Origin: Adiantum capillus-veneris
Taxonomy: Eukaryota; Streptophyta; Polypodiopsida; Polypodiales; Pteridaceae
Assembly (NCBI GenBank): GCA_014529385.2
Contig: CM043958.1
Span: 81,401,525-81,465,524 of the forward strand
DNA length: 64,000 bases
Direction: 5' to 3'
Both the position numbers and the translations under genes were made by a program. The notes under the pieces are model-generated. The model worked only from the letters and a program-made list of their open reading frames with translations, searched no databases and was not told the DNA's origin. How positions within the stretch are numbered: the stretch's first letter is position 1; the number at the start of each line of letters is the position of its first letter. Of the stretch, positions 1 to 11,437 are shown one piece after another.

Positions 1-107
1 AAAAAATAGAAAAAGCGTAAGTGTAATGTATGAATATGAATGTGAGGGGGAATGTGTGACAACGTGTGGGTGTCCTCCATAGAGAGAGAGAGATGAAGAA
101 GAAGAGA

Positions 108-239
108 ATTTTAGCGTCGTAGGAAACTATCCGTAGAGACCTTAAAGATCTATCCGACGAGGAGAGTTGAACTCAAGACCTGTTATTCAAGAGGGAAATG
201 GCCTAACCAATCTACCACACTTGGGTGATAGAAAGGTTA
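108..239 (-). repeat. SINE-like repeat, copy 1 (tRNA-related)
   Basis: Read on the minus strand, this copy has a tRNA-like bipartite promoter. The stretch complementary to 201-216 resembles an A box (core GGTAGATTGGTTAGG), and that complementary to 164-180 resembles a B box (core GAGTTCAACTC). Three related copies lie at 29879-30263 and share the motifs 'tatccgacga', 'gaactcaagac' and 'gatagaaaggtta'. Dispersed copies with an internal pol III-like promoter suggest a tRNA-derived SINE. No clear poly(A) tail or target duplication was found, so a non-SINE repeat that resembles a tRNA by chance remains possible. Confidence 0.5.
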
Positions 240-404
240 CACCATTTTCGTCTTTTTATTAGCACGCGCACACACACACACACAACCCAGGGGAGAGAGA
301 GAGAGAGATTAACTAAATTGTTATATTAACGTCTTCTAAAGGCTAAAATGACCTATGAGACACTATGTATGTATAAGATAGTGGGCCTCCGACCTTGCGG
401 CTTC

Positions 405-407
<3 letters not shown>

Positions 408-455
<48 letters not shown>
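408..455. repeat. (CT)n microsatellite
   Basis: Uninterrupted CT dinucleotide tract of about 48 bases. Confidence 0.95.
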
Positions 456-457
<2 letters not shown>

Positions 458-1053
458 CGAAGTGGGACAAATTGTCTGATACTTAGAATATGGTCATATG
501 GTATCCACTTCGTACAAGGTGTATAGAAACTTTAAATCCAAATATCAGCATCTATATCTGCATTTAAGGAATTTTTATATTATAAAAGAAGTGGCTTGAA
601 TGAACATGAAATTATGTAACAAAGGCAATTTTTGTGAGCAATGACAAATCCAAGCCTTATAAATGCCATGTGTGTCAAGGTGAGAGCGAGCAAGACCCGC
701 TGAAGGCGGGTCGCGTGAGCTAGTTGTAATCAAAGGCAAGCACGCGACAATCGACTACTCTACACTAAATTGAAGATAGCAAGTATGAGTGTCTCAAAGG
801 CACTAAGGTATGGATTTCAAACGAGCTCACCCCTGAATGGAGCAATGAGTTAAGTCATAGCACGATCAGCAAGGAGGAAGCGAAATAGTCAGTCTACAGA
901 GAAGGAAAAGCCATCATCCATGAGTTTAAGAAGTCCATATACAAGAAGGAAACAAAATGGATCACCATGTTTTGCAAAAAAGAGCTCTTATGAGTCGGAA
1001 GAGCCCAAAGTGGATTATGTATCTAATTGGTCCTGTACAGGACGTCAATATGA

Positions 1054-1055
<2 letters not shown>

Positions 1056-1087
<32 letters not shown>
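1056..1087. repeat. (CT)n microsatellite
   Basis: CT tract of about 32 bases. Frames crossing it give Leu-Ser runs and are not taken as genes. Confidence 0.95.
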
Positions 1088-1089
<2 letters not shown>

Positions 1090-2839
1090 TGGACAATATC
1101 GTAAGAGCCAATTTCAATTATGCGCCCCTTTCTTATTGCTATGGCTTTTGCCCAAGCGTTTTGGGGGTCTCCTGTGTAGATAGTAGCATTCTTGAAAACG
1201 ATATCTGCAACACCTGTAAGCAGTACCTATATTTCATGGTGTGCATGTGTAGTTGTTTTGTGCGTGTGTGGTTTTTTTCCGTTTTGGGAAGAAGGTGCCC
1301 GGCGGGGCGGGGGGATTTACCTTCACGAGAAAGGGGAGGCCTCCTCAAAATGATTGCCAGACATAAGGATAAGGATACCAGAATGACTCGCCAAGAGAGC
1401 TCCATCAACGAGGTGGCTCACTGCCACGAGCCCGCTGCTCGATTGATCCTGAAGGCGTTTTACTCGCCACAGACTGCAATGTACAATCAAAAGGCATTCG
1501 TACTGGATTCAAACAAGTGATACAATCAAGAGGCCTGCCCTCGTTAGCTTAAAGAGTTTTGGGGTCAAACGATGAGTGCGAGAGAGACAGAGAGAGAGAG
1601 AGAGAAAGGGGACTGCAAGTGAGGGAAGTCTCTTTTCTTTTGTAGATATTCAAATGCCACCTTTTGCAACAATGAATTTCAAAAAGTGGGCAATAAAGGG
1701 AAAGAGCAGACATGCAGACGACGTAAGAAGTCCAGAATTTAGATGTGTAAAGGCTTATGTGGATAAGGTGACATCCATGCACTATCATTTACTGCTTGTT
1801 TTGAGTGATTGGTGAGGCAGATCACTATAATCAAACAACGAACCAAAAATTGTTATAAATCAAAGCAAAGGTGATCATCAAAGGAAATTGCAAAAGGTGT
1901 AGTTTTCTTCATTTTTGTTTGGATTACAATTTAAGAGTTAAGGCAAGTAAACACACCACTAAATTGTGTGGCGTTGGAGATGTTGGAGAAGAGTGGTTGG
2001 AAGGCCATCGGATGCAAGGTAAGGGGACTCCATAGGATCAAGGTTACTTATGCCGTAAAGCACGCAATTGCCACCCACTCTAGTCATCCCATCCATTGTT
2101 CGCTCTCTACTACACCAGACCACTCCATGGTGGCTAAGCCTTAGATTGTCATGCCATGTTGCTTCCCCAAGACAGCTTTTGTTGGCTTCCCATTATAACA
2201 GCTTGCACCCCACTTGAAATTGCCACTACACACCGACCAACCTCATACATGCGCCCTCATCTGCTCCATAGAGCCAGCACTAAGGTTTCTCATAACATGG
2301 GTAGTAGCAACTATTTCGGGTAAAGACGATCATCAAGCAACTACAACAAAGCCATGCAAGCATGGCTTTGCTGAGAAGATGCATATGGTTGCCACTAATC
2401 ATAACGGTTCAACTCAATACAACATACGCGCGACAAGGGTGTTAGGCCAAGACGCAAAGGCATCATCTTGAAAGTGCCAAATGGAGGTGGACCATGGACA
2501 AGACCTGCAGCAAGGTACCTTTTGTTGCTTTCTCGCTTGCCGCACTTCTATAGGCTGTAGTAGCGAGAGGACAGGGAGTGGACAAGGATAGACCAAGGCT
2601 ACAATAGCTATGTCGGTGGGCGAGGGACACCACAATTGCATGGCAATCATTGAGAGGAGCGTAAAATGAATCCTAGGACTCAAGTAGGTGCCCCCCAATC
2701 GGCGCAAAATCAAATAAGGGGTACTATAATGGAAAGGTGAAGTGTGATAAGAGGTGAAAACTAAAGCGTAAAAGCTTTTGCATGGGCAAGATCATGCCAA
2801 GTGGGAGTCATGTCGAGTTCTTCTGGAGCATGATATCCA

Positions 2840-2942
<103 letters not shown>

Positions 2943-3613
2943 GTGCATTCTCTACAGTAGACGGATCTGCTTGATTAATGAACCTAGCGACAATGCTTGC
3001 TTTTGCAAAGGTTGAGCCTCAACCTCCATAACAAGGCTAAACCTATTCTCCTCTCTCTTGCATGCCTTATCTGGCCATAGCTAATGGACATGCCATTAAT
3101 GTTATTGCTGAGCTCGACCTTTGAAAGCATCTACAAATAGTGCTGCCATCTTTGATTTTCACCTCTCTTTGACAAGATTGTGAGAAATTTTGAGATAATC
3201 ATTGTTGGATGTGCCTCTAAATCAAGAAATTAAGTTGGAATCCATTTGAGCTCTATGGATCACGAGGTTCTAATTATTGCAATAACACCTTTTAGAGTCA
3301 ATTGGACTTTTGTAGTAAGAGAAAATATATGCTAGCTGGGTGTCTTTGCGATAAGTAACTCGGATCTTTTTCAATCTGTCAAAAAAAATCATTTTTAAAA
3401 AATAACCTCCTATTTTTCATTAGCAAAAAGGGAAACCATCACTAAGGCCTCCCCCCTTTGGGGCAGGCCAAAAAATTAAAAGATTTTCTTAATTTAAAGA
3501 TTTCCTCAACAACAACAAAAATGATGTGCTATTCTATATCACACAGCAACGGGCAATGATGAAGCATGTAGATTTGCAATAGTATCAGTTGGACGTGAGA
3601 AGGATGGATACAA

Positions 3614-3618
<5 letters not shown>

Positions 3619-3669
<51 letters not shown>
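3619..3669. repeat. Compound (TG)n(AG)n microsatellite
   Basis: A TG run of about 24 bases passes directly into an AG run of about 26 bases. Confidence 0.95.
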
Positions 3670-3674
<5 letters not shown>

Positions 3675-4465
3675 TGACATTTAAAGAGAAGAAAACGTTA
3701 AAGCAAAAATAAAAGAGAAGAGAAACACAAATATATCAATGTAAAGTAAACCACCTCTTTACATGGACACGGAAAGTCTTTTGACTTTCCACCTTCATCT
3801 GTCTTTTCATTGCCTAAACTAACCCTTCGCTTACGCACTTAATATGTTTTGAAAGACTTTTTATTTTTTGGGGATTGGGGAGACCTAATCTCTTCCAATT
3901 ATAATACAAAAATTATTGGCATACTTCATATTTATTTCATTGCTTTTGGACAAAAAGGGAGTATAAAATACGGCAGAATTTCAGTCCGTGTACAATGGAG
4001 CACCCTTTCAATTTTTGGAAGGTATGTTTTATTTTTCTCCTCTTTTTAATCGATAGTCCCTTTTTTTCTTCGTTTCCTTTTCTCTCGAGCGTCCTCTCCT
4101 TCTCTCTCTCTTTCTCTTTCTTTAGTCACAGAGAAGGAGAGGACGCTCAAGAGAAAAGGCACGCCGTCTTAGTTGGAATTTTCCCAGATTCCATCCGGTG
4201 CAATATTTGTCTTACGATCATCCACCCAAAATTTTAGAAACGTGAATTCGAACTCTCGCCGTTACAACTAGCAGTCTCATAAGTTGTTGTCCTAGGCCAT
4301 GTTGGCATTTATCCACGTTGCAAAATGCGGTGCAATGCAACTTGAAAAAAATATATACCAAAGTCCCTCCACCTACCTGTTTGTGCTGTCGTCGACGAGT
4401 CTGTGCCTCTGCTATTGTGGATGACTCCACGTTGCTGTTCATGCCAGTTTGCTGCCTGCTTGTGC

Positions 4466-4470
4466 CTACC
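4466..4470. repeat. Target-site duplication of the gypsy element, left
   Basis: The five bases CTACC directly precede the LTR. The same CTACC follows the other LTR at 23309-23313. The perfect 5-bp duplication shows that the outer element is one integration event. Confidence 0.93.
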
Positions 4471-5057
4471 TGTGCGCTCCTTGCCGCACTGTCGAAGCAA
4501 GGGACTTGCCGATACACCGTGTGCGAGCCACAAATGGCTCCAAGCACACAACAAGCCTAAACTAGCAAGCTCAAGAGAGCAAAGGGTGTGTCACTCACCG
4601 CTCTACGCTCGCCTTCGTGGTGGATTCCTCGCCGCGATGAAGAAGAAGTTGCAGTCCTGCCGCGCTCAACCGCTTCGCCGCAGTCGTGCCTTCGTAATGC
4701 TCGATCGCACACACACTCTCCCTCTGTCTCTCTCTCTCACATACACACACACACAAGGAGGTGAAGAAGAAGAAGATGGAGATGGAGATGGAGCAAGAGC
4801 ACTCTTCTATTGCACAAATGAGAGAATGAGTGAATTTTAGGTTTAGTTGGCTTTTATATGAGCTCCCCCCATTCACACTTGGGCGCCCATGCTTAGCCAA
4901 CTAATCCCTTGAATGTCTCGGTTAGAGTGCGCCTCTCATCGACGATCACTCTTACCCTTTTCCTATTGGTCCGACAAGCCCGGTACCTGACTCTACCAAA
5001 TACATAATACACGTCTGTCGTAGGTGATGGGGTGTCCGTGAGCCGTGAGGGTTAACA
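4471..5057 (-). repeat. 3' LTR of gypsy element
   Basis: Direct repeat of 22727-23308. Read on the minus strand it begins TGTTAACCCTCAC and ends GGAGCGCACA, the usual TG...CA termini. I counted about 13 substitutions and three small indels against the partner, including CT and AC length differences near 4730-4755. Confidence 0.95.
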
Positions 5058-5068
5058 TGCCCCCCTTC
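5058..5068 (-). promoter_or_regulatory. Polypurine tract of gypsy element
   Basis: On the minus strand a purine run (AGGAAGGGGGGCA) lies directly upstream of the 3' LTR. This is the standard place for the plus-strand DNA primer. Confidence 0.75.
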
Positions 5069-6429
5069 CTGATGTAGATTCCGTCCTCGGAAGCTATTGA
5101 GTTGAAGCTCGTTCGTTGAGGTGGAAGAGCATTTGAGATGAATGTCCTTAGCCTTCTTCAGTCACTGCAAAATCAAACAACATTGGCACAGTAATTGCAT
5201 TCTCATAAGTGAGTAAAAAGCATATGCAGTTTTAGGTAGACAAATTGATTGGTAAAAGAATTTCAAAAAATTTGTCAGCAATGAACATTAAATTGCAATG
5301 TAATCAAATGCATAAACACATGTAAAGGTAAAAAATTAAACAAGTCTGGGGTCGCTAATTTGACGGTCGAAAGGCACTAGAGATCGAATATTAATACCAT
5401 GGGTAAGCTTCTTAATTTTCTGTGGTCAATTAAGTTGTTTAATCGCGAGAGCCAAGTATTCATGTTCGAGGGCTGACTAGAGGCTATATCTAGAAGACCT
5501 TGTAGTTAAGCTACCATAAAAGGAATTTCTCATGAAATCATCGCCTGACTGATTACTTTTTCTTTGACCCCCCAAAGTCTTTTCACAGTGATTCAATTTG
5601 ATGTGTGTGCTTATTTTGTATGCCTTGGGTTTTTTGCTTTTCAAGGAAAAGCGCCCACACAGGGAACCTCTAGGGCTCTAGTACCATAGGCAATACATGT
5701 GACTGAAGTACCAAATCAAGCTGAGATTTCTCTTCCAGCTTAAGATTTTACAGTGTGGCACTTTGATTTTTTGTTTGTTCATTTTCAGCATTTCAATTTT
5801 GTAACTTTGGGGGGTCATATAACACTGATACACCTCCCCAAGCTCATCACACTAGTTAACTCCCTTTATAATACTTAAGTTAAAGGTCAATAGGGTCAAG
5901 CCCACTAGAAAGCCCTAGTACATTTCACACAATGTTGCCTAAATCGGATTAAGAACCTAAGTAACCATTGATTATTAGGAAGGCATTCCCCATGGTATTA
6001 AGAGAAGATTTCTAACACCTAACTTGGTCAAACTAGTTTGTCGAACTGCTTGATTTTTAAACCTAGACAAGTGATTATGACAAAAAATTACACTGAATTA
6101 AATGTTTGATACTAAGCAAATGCGGTGAATATTAAGCTACCAATCACAATTAAAGCAGACAATCATAGATGCAAAAAAGATAAGGGGCAATGCTAATGGA
6201 CAAGAAACACCTGTTTGTGTCGATGGTCGCGCTTGATTTGAAGAGTGAGTCGAGATAAAGATTCCATGAAGGTCCAAATCCTACCAATAGCAACATGCTC
6301 CTGTACACACTAGGAAACAAAAGGAATACCTCCAAGAGGCACATTAGTGGAAAAAGGTACCAACACTTATTGAACACAACAAAAAACATAAGGAACCCTA
6401 ACCTAATTATTTGCACTCCCCCTAGAGAG
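5069..6429 (-). other. 3' non-coding region of gypsy element
   Basis: About 1.36 kb between the last ORF and the polypurine tract. I see no credible reading frame on either strand. Long 3' untranslated regions are common in Tat/Athila-type elements. Confidence 0.55.
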
Positions 6430-6888
6430 TCAAGGGAATAGGATATTGTAGAGGCTGGGGGGAAACCCTAAGGCTAAACCCCTATCCTCGTCGTCGAGAT
6501 AAACAAAGTCATCATCCATGAGACCATATGTGCCATCCGTGTAGTCCTGTAAATTTTCTTCTTCATCATATGTGCTCATGTTTACTAAGAAGGTCACTAA
6601 ACGCCTATAGTCATCTTGGTCAAAAGGGTAGGCTTGTGCAATGGGAGAAACGCTCTCTACTAAGTATGGATCAGACGTGGTCAAGAGACGTATCAGCCAT
6701 TCTAACTCCTCAAAATTCCTCTCACATGCTAGCGTACCTATCAAATCCCATTCACATGCAAGCACTGGAAAGACCATGTGAAATATTTGTGAAAAGTAAC
6801 GAGGGTACCTCTCACCCAAGGCAGGAGTGGATGACTCTAGCGTACTAGCCATATCTATACACGCAAATAGATGATGGGTAGAGTGCAA
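6430..6888 (-). CDS. Uncharacterised 152-codon ORF downstream of gypsy pol
   Basis: Intact minus-strand frame of 152 codons, with a second Met at codon 13 (sequence MASTLESS) that may be the real start. The product is acidic, especially near the C-terminus (DDDFVYLDDEDRG). It has no transmembrane segment or signal peptide that I can see, so it does not look like an envelope protein. It lies 210 bases downstream of the pol frame and inside the LTRs, so it belongs to the retrotransposon. I recognise no family. It could be an accessory ORF or simply a stretch lacking stops, although its length and composition favour a once-coding frame. Confidence 0.45.
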   Translation of the reverse strand: MHSTHHLFACIDMASTLESSTPALGERYPRYFSQIFHMVFPVLACEWDLIGTLACERNFEELEWLIRLLTTSDPYLVESVSPIAQAYPFDQDDYRRLVTFLVNMSTYDEEENLQDYTDGTYGLMDDDFVYLDDEDRGLALGFPPSLYNILFP

Positions 6889-7098
6889 ATATTACAAGGG
6901 TCTTGTTCTTGTGCATAATTTGTTTTTATGATTTGTGTTATGGATCTTGCTCTTTTACTTTTTTATCTGGTTTTTGTGAGTATAAGGCTTTATATATACA
7001 TTCCCTAAGATTGGAGATTAAGAGGTCAAGGAGAAAGGTTGAAAGGGAAGCAAGTGAATGATGGATGTCCACAAACACTCCCCCCTTCCTTGGGTAGA

Positions 7099-9084
7099 TC
7101 ATACCGTTTGAAATGATGTCGTCACCCTTTGAAACCAATTGTTCCAGTTGGTAATAGGTGAGGATTTTTGCCAGTAGTTTTCTATTACCCTAGGTGCCTC
7201 GTCAAGTTGCAAGGGTGGTAAGGTACTCTCCAAGGATCGAACTTGAAGTGGTTCATCAGGTGATTCTTGAACACTGGGAGGTGTGGATTCTTTTGTAGCT
7301 TCATGGAGGTCCACTACTATAGATGGAGGCTGTGTAGAAGCTTTTACCTCTATGGATGAATTACATGAGGAGCTAGAAGCTTGAGGGAACTCCCCCTTTC
7401 CTGAGCTAGGTGGAATAAATTGGTTTTGCCTTGGAGCCCAAACTAGCTCTGGACTAGGTGTGTAGCATTCTGTGATCTTTTCCTTCTCACGGTCTGCTAT
7501 TGGCTTTAGCGTTACACTGTTTGACTCATATGGGTTTGCTGTTGATAGGGAAGGACACATTTTACGTTTAGGTACCCAAATTTGCTCATTTCCATCATAG
7601 TAGCCTTGGGCTTCTAATAGTTGTTTTGAAATCCATCGTGATTTGGTCTTGACTCTCCTAGGGTGCGCTCTTGGTTTTCCAGGGAATTTTTTTCTTGGAA
7701 TGGATGGGAGGGTTGAGGTAGTTGGAAGTAAGGCCTTGGGGACCCATTGATATGTACTCTTAGGTCGTGCAGGTTGAGTACTTGCAATATTACTGCTTGC
7801 TGCCACTACAAGTGTTGAAGTGCTAGGTTCATGGGTAGCTGGCAAAGACGAGTTAACCACCTTGGCTTGTGAATGTTGGCTATCCTTCAACTTTGCTAGA
7901 GTTTGCAACGTAGGTGACTTTGCTGGAATGATAGGGGTAAGAGTCGGTGGTTGCGTCGTGACACTACCAGTATCCCAATCAATAGTGCATTTGGTTGCCA
8001 ACATCCACGTGCGTCCCAGGTTTACGTTGCCTTCCATAGCTCCCGCGGGCATGACTAGAAACCTCTGCACTATGCTTCCATTGTCATAGACAACAGGGGT
8101 CTGAAGGACTCCAAGAATAGCAGTTTTCTTTTTATTAATGCCCTTGACTTGCATCGTACTTGGGGATAGGGTCGGTTTCCCTAATTGACACCAAACTCCA
8201 TAGGATAACAAATTGTGTTTAGCTCCCGTATCTAATAAGGCATTGTATAGTACTTTCCCATAGGGGCTATTTAGCTCGATTGGGTATCGTAGGGGTGGAT
8301 CAGATTCTAATGAGTCGTCATCTGTGTCCTCGAAAAATGCTTGCGTGATTCCCAGATTAGCCTCTCGTTGGCGTCTAAGACATTGTTGTCGTTCTCGAGC
8401 CTCAACTCTTGCTTGGATTTTTTTAAGCTCTGCTTGTTCCTTGGCCACCTTCTTTTGATGGATGGCTTGCAACTCTTCCTGGCTTAGAGGATCATAATAT
8501 CTTTTTAATTTACTCCCATTAAGGAATCCAATGGTTTCAACTCCATCTAGAGTCTCCACACGAATGGTACCCTGCGGGGTAATTTCACACACTCGATATG
8601 GTCCCTTACCAGCGTATTTCAATTTCTTCTTTTCATTACGTACCCCGTACATAAGAACTTTATCACCAACCTTGATGTCTTTATCCTTTAAATGGCTATC
8701 AAACCACTTCTTTCTCCTATCCTTCTCCACTAGAGCGTTTCGCACAGCTAATTGCCTCTCTTCATCTAGACTTTCCAGGATATATAATCGCTCCACTAAG
8801 GGGTTACCATCCCAACCTTCTTGAGAAGCTACTCGAAGACTAGGAATGACAAACTCCCATGGCATAACTGCTTCTTGGCCATACACCATCTTAAACGGTG
8901 TGCAATTAATAGCAACTTTATACGCAGTACGATAAGCCCATAAAGCTGATTTAAGCTTTAGGTCCCAATCAGTGCGATGAGCCTCAACTGTCTTTGTCAA
9001 AATGGAGATGAGAGTTTTGTTGGTACTCTCAGCTTGGCCATTTGCTTGGGGATAATAGGGTGTAGACTTGTGGTGAGATATCAT
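7099..9084 (-). pseudogene. Gypsy integrase C-terminal half fused to a second retropepsin-like segment
   Basis: Frame of 661 codons. Residues 1 to about 90 continue the integrase core (HKSTPYYPQANGQAE, then LWAYRT and TPFKMVYG). Residues to about 198 form the integrase C-terminal part (KVGDKVLMY, KGPYRV, NGSKLKRYY). A charged, probably helical Gln/Glu/Lys/Arg stretch follows. At about residues 268-375 comes a segment resembling a retroviral-type aspartic protease: LLDTGAKHNLLS (D-T-G-A at 8221-8232), then ILGVLQTPVV and NVNLGRTWM. The rest is Pro/Ser/Thr-rich, with Trp motifs WVPK (twice), RWISK and VWAPR. The frame is offset from the upstream pol frame by a shift near 9086-9092. The protease call rests on motif order only. 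Confidence 0.8.
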
Positions 9085-9089
9085 GAAGT

Positions 9090-10479
9090 TTATGTGAGTT
9101 CTTTTATTACTTCATTTATAAAATGAGTTCCATTGTCACTCACAAGTTCAAAGGGGCATCCAAAACGTGTGATAATGTTCTCAAAGAGGAACTTAGCTGT
9201 TGTTTTTGCATCCGCCTTTCGTGTTGCTTTTGCTTCAGCCCATTTGGTTACATAGTCGGTAGCCACAATGATATATTGTGATTGCGTGTTACGTGCAGCC
9301 GGACTAATCGGTCCTACAAAGTCTAAGCCCCACTTTTCAAATGGTTGGGTTACCTTGATGGGATGTAGAGGCATCCTATCCCTTCTTTGTGGCTTGTTGA
9401 AGCGTTGGCATTCATTACATCCCTTTGCAAAAAGTGATGCATCCTTAAACAGAGTGGGCCACCAATAGCCTGACTGTAAGATCTTTCGGGCAGTCAACTT
9501 TCCTGAAAAGTGACCACCAGCTACGTCCATGTGTGCCTCTTGTAGAATATATAAATACTCATCCTCGCGGACACAACGTCTAAGAACATCATCTTTTCCT
9601 CTCTTATAGAGAGTTCCAGCCAGTAAGCAATAGGGTTCGCATTCCTTGATTAATTTTTGAGCTATATCTTTTCGCAGCTCTTTGGGTGGAAAACCATTAA
9701 CTAAGAAGTTAACAATCTTTTCACTCCATTCAGGCATTGTCTCAACAATGAACAAAGGAGTATCAGGCAATTCATCATCAACCCCCGTAGGAGCTTCACC
9801 ATTAGGGATACGAGATAAATGATCCGCCATGACATGTTTTCTCCCAGGCCTCACAACAACGGTGAAGTCAAACTCAAGAAGAATTAACAACCATCGTGTA
9901 ATTCGACCTGTGGAACACGGCTTGTTTACCAAATATAGCAATGCTTGATGATCAACATAAAACACAAACTTGGTAGCAAGAAGGTAATAGCGAAATTTCT
10001 TTACTGCGTAAATCATAGCTAGACCTTCGCGCTCTGTAGTAGTGTAGTTCATCTCAGCATCATTTAATTGGTGACTCGCAAAGCTAATAGGGTAGTCCAA
10101 TTTATGTTCTCCTGGTTGAGTTAGAACACACCCAATAGTAAAATTTGATGCATCAATATGCACATGAAAAGGTACATTCCAATCAGGTGTTCGCAGGATT
10201 GGAGCACTTGTTGGGGCCTTCTTTAATAACTCATAAGATCGATGACATTCTTCCGTCCAGTGAAACTCGATAAGAAGCTTGTACAATGGACGCGCTATCT
10301 CGGCAAAGTTTAAAATAAACCTTCGATAATAACCAACATGGCCCATAAATCTTTGAACCCCTTTATAGTTCGTAGGTGGTGGCAAATCGGCAATGGCTTT
10401 AATCTTACTCTCATCTGTGGATATCCCGTTCTTGGACACTATATGCCCTAGAATGACTCCATGCTTAACCCAAAATTGG
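9090..10479 (-). pseudogene. Gypsy RT C-terminus, RNase H and integrase N-terminal half
   Basis: Continues the reverse transcriptase interrupted by the copia element: it resumes with LGHIVSKNGISTDESKIKAI, the RT connection region. RNase H follows (HVHIDASNFTIGCVLTQPGE, YTTTEREGLAMIYAVKKFRYYL, VDHQALLYLV), then the integrase zinc-binding motif (GGHFSGKLTARKIL, CNECQR) and the first core aspartate region (WGLDFVGPI) and second (LVSDNGTHF). It ends at a stop at 9090 caused by a one-base shift; integrase continues in the next frame at 9084. Codons before 10479 that seem to extend this frame lie in the copia LTR and are not part of it. Confidence 0.88.
10475..10479. repeat. Target-site duplication of copia element, left
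   Basis: ATTGG precedes the left LTR. An identical ATTGG at 15698-15702 follows the right LTR. The duplication lies inside the gypsy RT, which dates the copia insertion after the gypsy one. Confidence 0.93.
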
Positions 10480-10671
10480 TGTTGGGGTATAAAGCCCAAT
10501 GTGGTCGCCCAGGTATGTGGGCGGGCCGCCAGGTATGTACACATATTCTTTTGTAAAAACCTAATAAGAACTCACTATGCTCTACACATTACAGTAGAGC
10601 GAGTTCACCATATCGTCGTGCTCTTCTTCTCGCACTCTCTCTCGCGTCGCACTTCTGCTCGTACTCCTTCA
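10480..10671 (+). repeat. 5' LTR of copia element
   Basis: 192 bp, beginning TGTTGGGG and ending CCTTCA. It differs from the right LTR at four sites: T/A near 10516, C/A near 10541, G/A near 10646 and T/C near 10656. Confidence 0.95.
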
Positions 10672-10673
10672 AT

Positions 10674-10685
10674 CGGTATCAGAGC
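10674..10685 (+). promoter_or_regulatory. Primer-binding site, initiator tRNA-Met
   Basis: CGGTATCAGAGC lies two bases after the LTR and matches 11 of 12 bases of the plant initiator-Met primer site TGGTATCAGAGC. Confidence 0.9.
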
Positions 10686-11437
10686 TCAGATCGAGGCTCG
10701 GGGCAGCACTGCGGAAGGCTAGAGTCAACAGCTCAGATTGGAGTGAAATTCGACAGGCGAAGACATGGCCCCAAATCCTGTGGGATAGGCCGAAGGGCTT
10801 GGTGTGCTCAGAATTTCATTCTGAGGTCATCTCGGCCACCGTTCGGCTTCGACAAAGGTCTACGCAGGCCATTTTGGACTACGTGGTCTCGGCGGGTGCA
10901 GATCCGACTCTGCAAATTTGGGGTTTTCGGCCTACGATTGCAGGTGCTGAGGATATCGACACTCCCAGAGTGTTGATTTGTGGCTGTCTACACATCGAAG
11001 GACGGCTCACATTTCTTGGAGGCGTGTCACATACGACACGGGCGCATCTACACACAGACTGTAGGCGACATCCACTAGTTCATCAGGTAGCTTGTGTTTG
11101 CTGCTTGATATTCTAGATTTCATCCTCACATTGCAGGTACTTCCACATGGGATGTATTGTCAGAGATGATGTATGTTTGTTGAGGGTTTGCTGGCTGTGA
11201 GTCACGCAGCAAACAACCTTCGCAGCAATGTCAGAGAGACGGTGTTTTTTGAGCTGTTTTTTGGTCTGTTTTTTGAGTACACTAGAGCCATTTTACAAAG
11301 GAGACTCTGCCGAAATTTATGCAGAATCTGAAGCTTTCTTGGTTCATTTGACAGGTTGATATTGGTTCAGAGGTCAGTTTACAGGGGAAACTCTGCCGAA
11401 TTTTTCCCAGGAAAGTAAACCACTATGAAGCGTAGCT
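10686..11437 (+). other. Copia 5' leader
   Basis: About 750 bases between the primer site and the gag start. No long frame resembles a known protein. The phrase 'actctgccgaa' occurs twice (about 11305 and 11390), a small internal repeat. Confidence 0.6.

Noticed and set aside
108-239. Considered as a tRNA gene
   Set aside because: Only box-like motifs are present; there is no cloverleaf with a proper acceptor stem and anticodon arm that I can fold.
957-1520. 187-codon open frame
   Set aside because: Contains a (CT)n tract, has no recognisable domain, and nothing around it suggests a promoter or splice structure.
7820-8089. Plus-strand frames inside the gypsy pol region (also 8531-8824 and 17770-18303)
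   Set aside because: Antisense shadows of the minus-strand coding frame. Antisense ORFs are known in some Tat elements, but these show no protein-like composition.
10480-10544. Apparent upstream extension of the gypsy integrase frame to a Met at 10544
   Set aside because: These codons lie in the copia LTR; the gypsy coding sequence ends at the insertion point at 10479.
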